Of a DNA stretch of 64,000 nt, positions 59,815 to 64,000 are shown piece by piece; positions within the stretch are counted from its first letter, which is position 1, and every line of letters begins with the position of its first letter. Origin of the DNA: Microvirga massiliensis (GTDB lineage Bacteria > Pseudomonadota > Alphaproteobacteria > Rhizobiales > Beijerinckiaceae); the NCBI RefSeq assembly GCF_001006805.1, contig NZ_LN811367.1, positions 39,426 through 103,425 of the forward strand. Reading direction: 5' to 3'. The position numbers and the translations under genes were made by a program. The notes below the pieces were generated by a model. That model did no database searches and had not been told where the DNA came from. It saw nothing but the letters and a program-made list of their open reading frames with translations.

Positions 59815-61241
59815 GGAGGGCTCACACGGTAATGATGCGCGAGCATGACGGCGATCGCGCAGGAGGCGAGCCGTGTGTCGCGCGCATCCGCGCGGCTCGT
59901 CAGAACGATCGGCACCTTTGCCCCGAGCGCGATTCCGGCCGTATCGGCGTTTCCGAGAAATTCGAGCTGCTTGGCCAGCATGTTGCCGCTCTCGAGATCC
60001 GGCACCACGAGGATATCGGCCCGGCCGGCGACCGGCGAATTGATCCCCTTGATCTGCGCGGCAGCAGCGGAGACGGCGTTGTCGAAGGCCAGCGGTCCGT
60101 CGACGAAGGCGCCAGTGATCTGCCCGCGATCCGCCATCTTGCATAAAGCGGCCGCATCGAGGGTCGCGGGCATTCCGGGAGTGACCGTCTCCACGGCTGC
60201 CAGGATCGCGACGCGCGGCGTTTCCACGCCGAGAACATGCGCGAGGTCGATCGCGTTCTGGACGATGTCGACCTTTTCGCTCAGCGTCGGCGCGATGTTC
60301 ACCGCGGCATCGGTGATAATAAATGGACGCGGATAGGCAGCCACCTGCATGACATAGCAATGCGAAATCCGTCGCTTGGTGCGCAGGCCTCCGCTGGAAG
60401 CGACCACGGCTCCCATCAGTTCATCCGTGTGAAGGCTGCCCTTCATGAGCGCCTCGACCTTCTGCGCAGCCGCAAGTTGGACAGCGCGCTCGGCCGCCGC
60501 GTGGCTGTGCGGTGCATCCTCGATCGCGATTCCCTCGAGATCGAGCCCGGCCTCCCTGGCAGCGCCCTCGATCCGCGCCTGGGGCCCGACCAGAACCGGA
60601 TCGATCAAGCCGGCCGCGCGAGCATCGAAGGCCGAAGAGAGACTGATCTCGTCGCAAGGGTGCACGACCGCAACCCGCACCGCGCCGAGCGGGCGCACGA
60701 AATCGAGCAGACGCCTCATCCCCCTGCCCTGGATGGTGAGCTTCACCTCGGGCAGGGCCGCGCGTGTCCAGCTGATCTTCTCCGATGGCGCAATCACATC
60801 GGCGGACCCTTCGATCACGGTGTCGCCATTCTGGTTCGTGCATCGGCAGGAAAACCGGACATGGCGGCTGTCGGGATCGCGCTCCGTGACCTCGGCGGTG
60901 AGCGTCACCGTATCGCCGGCCTTTACGGGCGCCAGGAACTTGAGAGTCTGTCCCCGATAGATCGTTCCGGGCCCGGGGAGGCGCGTGCCGAGCACAGAGC
61001 AGAGGAGCGCGCCTCCCCACACGCCGTGCGCAATCATGCTCTGAAGGTGCTTGGCTGAGCCTTCATCCGAATCCGGCTGCTCGGGCCCGGCATATCCGGA
61101 TAGCAGGGCGAGAACCTGAATGTCCTCCGGCGTCAGCGTGCGCTCGACCGTGGCGGTGTCACCGGTCGCGATCTCGTCGAACGTCTTGTTGTGCAGGAGA
61201 TGAACACTATCGTCGGAGTGAGGCAGTGCTGTCTTGGCCAT
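59811..61241 (-). CDS. MaoC hydratase - phosphate acetyl/butyryltransferase fusion
   Basis: 476 aa in two domains. Residues 10-150 are a MaoC-like hotdog (AHGVWGGALLCSVLGTRLPGPG, FLAPVKAGDTVTLTAEV). Residues 165-476 are a PTA/PTB transferase (VAVVHPCDEISLSSA, MKGSLHTDELM, VNIAPTLSEKVDIVQNAID, GPLAFDNAVS, GNMLAKQLEFLGNADTAGIALGAKVPIVLTSRAD). This fused form is common in proteobacteria and makes acyl phosphate from acyl-CoA for the kinase encoded next. Confidence 0.92.
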   Translation of the reverse strand: MAKTALPHSDDSVHLLHNKTFDEIATGDTATVERTLTPEDIQVLALLSGYAGPEQPDSDEGSAKHLQSMIAHGVWGGALLCSVLGTRLPGPGTIYRGQTLKFLAPVKAGDTVTLTAEVTERDPDSRHVRFSCRCTNQNGDTVIEGSADVIAPSEKISWTRAALPEVKLTIQGRGMRRLLDFVRPLGAVRVAVVHPCDEISLSSAFDARAAGLIDPVLVGPQARIEGAAREAGLDLEGIAIEDAPHSHAAAERAVQLAAAQKVEALMKGSLHTDELMGAVVASSGGLRTKRRISHCYVMQVAAYPRPFIITDAAVNIAPTLSEKVDIVQNAIDLAHVLGVETPRVAILAAVETVTPGMPATLDAAALCKMADRGQITGAFVDGPLAFDNAVSAAAAQIKGINSPVAGRADILVVPDLESGNMLAKQLEFLGNADTAGIALGAKVPIVLTSRADARDTRLASCAIAVMLAHHYRVSPP

Positions 61242-62482
61242 GCTCGTTCCTGCTCGGGGTGGTTGGACTCATGGGCGGACCGCCCTTCATGGCAGCGTTT
61301 GTAATGCCACTTCCCTGTCATCAACATCAATTTTGTCATGGACCATCTGCATGTTGACTTCTTTCTCAGCCGTTGGTGTTGCTGCTTGCAGTCATTCCTG
61401 TCGTGGTCGTCTGAGACGATGTCAACAGCTGAATGGGCCAGCGGATTGCCGAGATGACGGCGCGTAGCGTCTATGCCCGATCGACCCGGCTGCGCATCCG
61501 GCTCCCGCTATTGCGGCCCGCGCCGCCCGACGTCAACGTCGCCCTCGCCTTGATGGCATCACGAGCATTATCGCCATCGGCCCCGGCTCGCAGAAATTGG
61601 CTCAGAACGCGATCACCGGCATCGTCCGGCAGTTGGAGAACACACAGACAGGAGCTCGAACTTTTGGCGGCGTAGCAGTACGCATACTCGGACAAATAGA
61701 TTGTCTCATGTGAACCATTTCACCCTTCCCTGGCCCTCATTCCGCTAGACTGGTGCTCAGCTACGCAATGGACTCGTCTCCACAGAGTTTTATGGCACCA
61801 AGGTACGAACGAAACGACCTTCTAGCCTTCAACCCTGCCGGGAAGTCTTGGTAGTCATCGACAACATTGACGCTGCGGCATCTGACAATCCAGGCTTGTC
61901 GCCGAGCATTCGCGAGACGATCGCAGCGGTTACACTGCGCGCACGAGGAGCCGTAGCGCACATGAGGAGAAATGCGCTATAATACGAACCAGAATATTGG
62001 CGCGCCCCGGCCCCACACTCGATTCGGATTCGGTCGTTGCGGCAGGCCCGTGTCTCATTGCACTCGTCCAAACCGTCAACTGATATGTTGCGATGGCGCA
62101 CGCCGGTGAAGGGTTGTGGACTTAGGCAAGCAACGACCAGGCGGCGGCTTGCCCAACTCCACTGAGCATTCGCTGGCCGAAACCTCAGTCCCGGTGCGTG
62201 CTGTGGCTCTGCATCAGACCGGATAGCTCGGCGTACGCGTAGGAAGGCGGAGGACGCCTAAGAAGACACAAGGCACGCTCGGAAAGACGCGCAGCCGCGC
62301 TGTTCAAGCCCAATGCCAACAAATCGAGCTCATCCGGCTGCGCCTTACAGCCCCATTCCCCCAGGGGAGAATGCCTTTCGCACGCTTGCCCCCGTCGGAA
62401 GTGAACATGGCACATTGGGCCAAAATATCATCAGGCAGACGATAACCCGCGCATATGCGCGGGTTGGAACCCGGAGATTCAA
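61242..62482. other. Long intergenic region, probably degraded
   Basis: About 1.24 kb without a convincing gene. Short stretches look like protein remnants in shifting frames, for example SQKLAQNAITGIVRQLEN near 61590-61650 and NPGLSPSIRETIAAVTL near 61887-61940, but none has a start, ribosome site or known family. The middle is less G+C-rich than its surroundings. A perfect 22-bp palindrome (62444-62465, AACCCGCGCAT and its complement) lies 17 bases before the peroxidase start and could form a hairpin near its ribosome site. Confidence 0.45.
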
Positions 62483-64000
62483 ATGGCAGATCACAGGAAA
62501 GCACAGGCTGTAGGAATTCAGCTGCGCCCGGACGATCTCGATTTTCTTTTGACGCAGGTGAGCGATCCGGATCTCCACACACGCCACGTGAACGGCTTCG
62601 AGAATAATCTCACATCCGGCCGCGAATTCTGGGGAAACGCCAGCCAACCGTTCCTGCACTTGGTGCCGGCTCATTTCGAGCCGCTGACAGGAACCCAGAC
62701 GAGCCCCAATGCAGTCCGCGTCACCTCAGCGGACGGAACTAACCTGCTCCCAAACCCACGGCTGATCAGCGACGTAATCGGGCAGCAGCCTCTCGATTCA
62801 GGCGGCAACACGGTCAGCGTGCCGAACACGTTCGGAAACAACCTGTTCCTGATGTCCTTCGGCCAATTCTTCGACCATGGCCTCGATTTCTACGCCCGGG
62901 GCGGTGGTCCTGACCTGGTCCCGATCGGCGACATGAACGAGCAGCTCGCAGCCGCCTAGTCTCGCCTCGACGGAATCCGCGCGGCACAGGGCCTCCCGCC
63001 TATCGAGCTGGACCCGACGGATAATCTTCTCGCGCAGCTCGAAAGCAACCCCCAGCCATTCGAATTCCTGATCGGCAGTCGCGCCGGCCGCTATGACACC
63101 TCGCCGGACGGCAGCGTCGTACTAGATGCGAATGGCTCTCCCGAGCCGAACAACGGCACCGGTACCGCCCACCTCAACAAGACAGCGCCCTTCGTCGACC
63201 AGAGCCAGACCTACGGCTCCGATCCGGAGATGAGCTATCTGCTGCGCGAGAGCGCGCGTGATCCGAAAACCGGAGAGCTCGTCTATGAGAATGGTTTCGA
63301 GGGTGATCCTGATCACATCGTCAAGACACACCGCCTCCTCGACGGCGCCGCGGACATCGGCCCTGATGGCATTACCCGGGGCAATCTCCCGAATTACGAA
63401 GGAATCCTCGTCAATCACGGCGTCTCCCGGGCAGCGATTGGCCAACTGCTCGCCGACGTGGCCGACGGCAGGATGACGAACTTCGATGCCTGGACAGAGC
63501 TCACGAAATCGGCTGGATTCGTTCCATTCGGCGATATAGGCGATGTCAGCCACACGATCATGCTCGGCGACAAGAACGACGCCACGGCCTCTCCAGTCGG
63601 GCAGGATGGCGTTACACCCAATCCGGGATTCAGTCTGGAAAGCTTGCTTTCCTATCACATTGCCGGTGACCATCGGGCCGACGAGAACGTCGCACTGACA
63701 GCCGTCCACACGGTCTGGCACCGCGAGCACAATTTCCAGGCCGACCGGATCATGGCGTTGCATCCGGAGTGGAGCGACGAACAGGTCTTTCAGGCTGCGA
63801 AGATCATCACCACGGCCGAGTACCAGCGCACGGTGTTCGTCGAGTTCGCAGGGGCCCTGTCCGGCGGCATCCCGGGTTCGTCGCACGGCTTCAGCGGCTA
63901 CAATCCGGACGTCAATCCGGGTATCTCGGACGAGTTCGCCGGCGCCATGTACCGCGTCGGCCATTCCATGATCAGCGAGACCATCCCGTTCACCGACAGT
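62483..64000 (+). pseudogene. Animal-type heme peroxidase, interrupted by an in-frame stop, partial
   Basis: From ATG 62483 (GGAG upstream) the frame encodes a peroxidase N-terminus with the distal-His motif SFGQFFDHGLDF, then meets TAG at 62957-62959 (after NEQLAAA). The same frame stays open without another stop to the right edge and carries the rest of the catalytic domain: KTAPFVDQSQTYGSD, GDHRADENVALTAVHTVWHREHN and the proximal heme His in YRVGHSMI. The TAG most simply replaces a sense codon such as CAG. These secreted bacterial peroxidases are often very long and end in calcium-binding repeats, which would lie outside the window. Either the gene is dead, the stop is a sequencing error, or amber readthrough occurs. 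Confidence 0.8.

Noticed and set aside
61317..61330. FixK/FNR-like site TTGATGTTGATGAC upstream of the phosphotransacetylase gene
   Set aside because: Only 8 of 10 positions fit and the second half-site is poor, so it is not listed as a regulatory site.
62440..62480. GGTTGGAACCCGG read as a tRNA T-arm
   Set aside because: The T-loop consensus GGTTCRA is not met and no acceptor or anticodon arms can be built around it.
1..64000. CRISPR array or classic multi-gene antiphage island
   Set aside because: No regularly spaced direct repeats and no cas, restriction-modification or toxin-antitoxin pair were found; the only hint is the orphan HerA-like ATPase.

Overview
The window is high-GC bacterial chromosome, dense with genes, and reads as an alphaproteobacterium of the order Hyphomicrobiales (Rhizobiales). 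The evidence is ModE with tandem Mop domains, a heme-PAS FixL with FixJ and a FixK-type regulator, DUF2852, DUF3124, DUF1269 and HlyU-type proteins, many liv/tau-type ABC importers with FCD-class GntR regulators, and palindromic repeats of a type I associate with this order. Microvirga, Methylobacterium or Bosea relatives would fit; this placement is inference from gene content, not from a marker gene. There are no rRNA or tRNA genes and no CRISPR array.

Layout. 1-856 is a decayed IS5-type insertion sequence. 998-4429 is an autoregulated molybdate uptake locus (ModE operator, modE, modABC). 4621-5775 encodes an outer-membrane barrel-like protein. 6406-12301 is an iron-type block: a candidate iron-control element, a chelate ABC importer whose binding-protein gene is broken, a translationally coupled SAM methyltransferase, an unknown protein, bacterioferritin-associated ferredoxin and bacterioferritin. 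12737-20099 is a catabolic locus: an IlvD/Edd-type dehydratase, a taurine/nitrate-type ABC importer and a GntR regulator, divergent from a tartrate/isopropylmalate-type dehydrogenase and a small monooxygenase-like protein, with two GTATAC-centred operators between the arms. 20470-25616 holds a phospholipase A2-like protein, an aldo/keto reductase, a cyclic-nucleotide-domain Na+/H+ antiporter and a DUF3124 protein.

25746-34201 is a second import-and-degrade locus: an SDR and GntR regulator divergent from a Liv-type importer, in which LivM, LivG and LivF are fused into one polypeptide, followed by a lambda-crystallin/hydroxyacyl-CoA dehydrogenase and a beta-keto acid cleavage enzyme. Together these suggest uptake of a beta-hydroxy acid, its oxidation, then acetyl-CoA-dependent cleavage. 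34306-36524 includes a tail-anchored protein with a sigma-70 region 1.1-like domain. 36744-41425 is an oxygen-sensing module (fixL, fixJ, a lone receiver and a FixK-type regulator). 41678-50639 has an HlyU-like protein, a hybrid sensor kinase whose gene carries a perfect 52-bp palindrome, a HerA-like ATPase, a DHA2 exporter, a YcaQ/AlkX-type glycosylase and small envelope proteins. 50852-61241 is a stress and low-oxygen style block: a cardiolipin-synthase-like enzyme, a DUF1269 protein, a Na+/H+ antiporter, a CBS protein, a HAD phosphatase, acetate kinase and a MaoC-phosphotransacetylase. 62483-64000 is the start of an animal-type heme peroxidase interrupted by an in-frame amber codon and running off the right edge.

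Three genes are visibly broken: the transposase, the chelate-binding protein and the peroxidase. A dispersed repeat family occupies six intergenic gaps, five of them between convergent genes.
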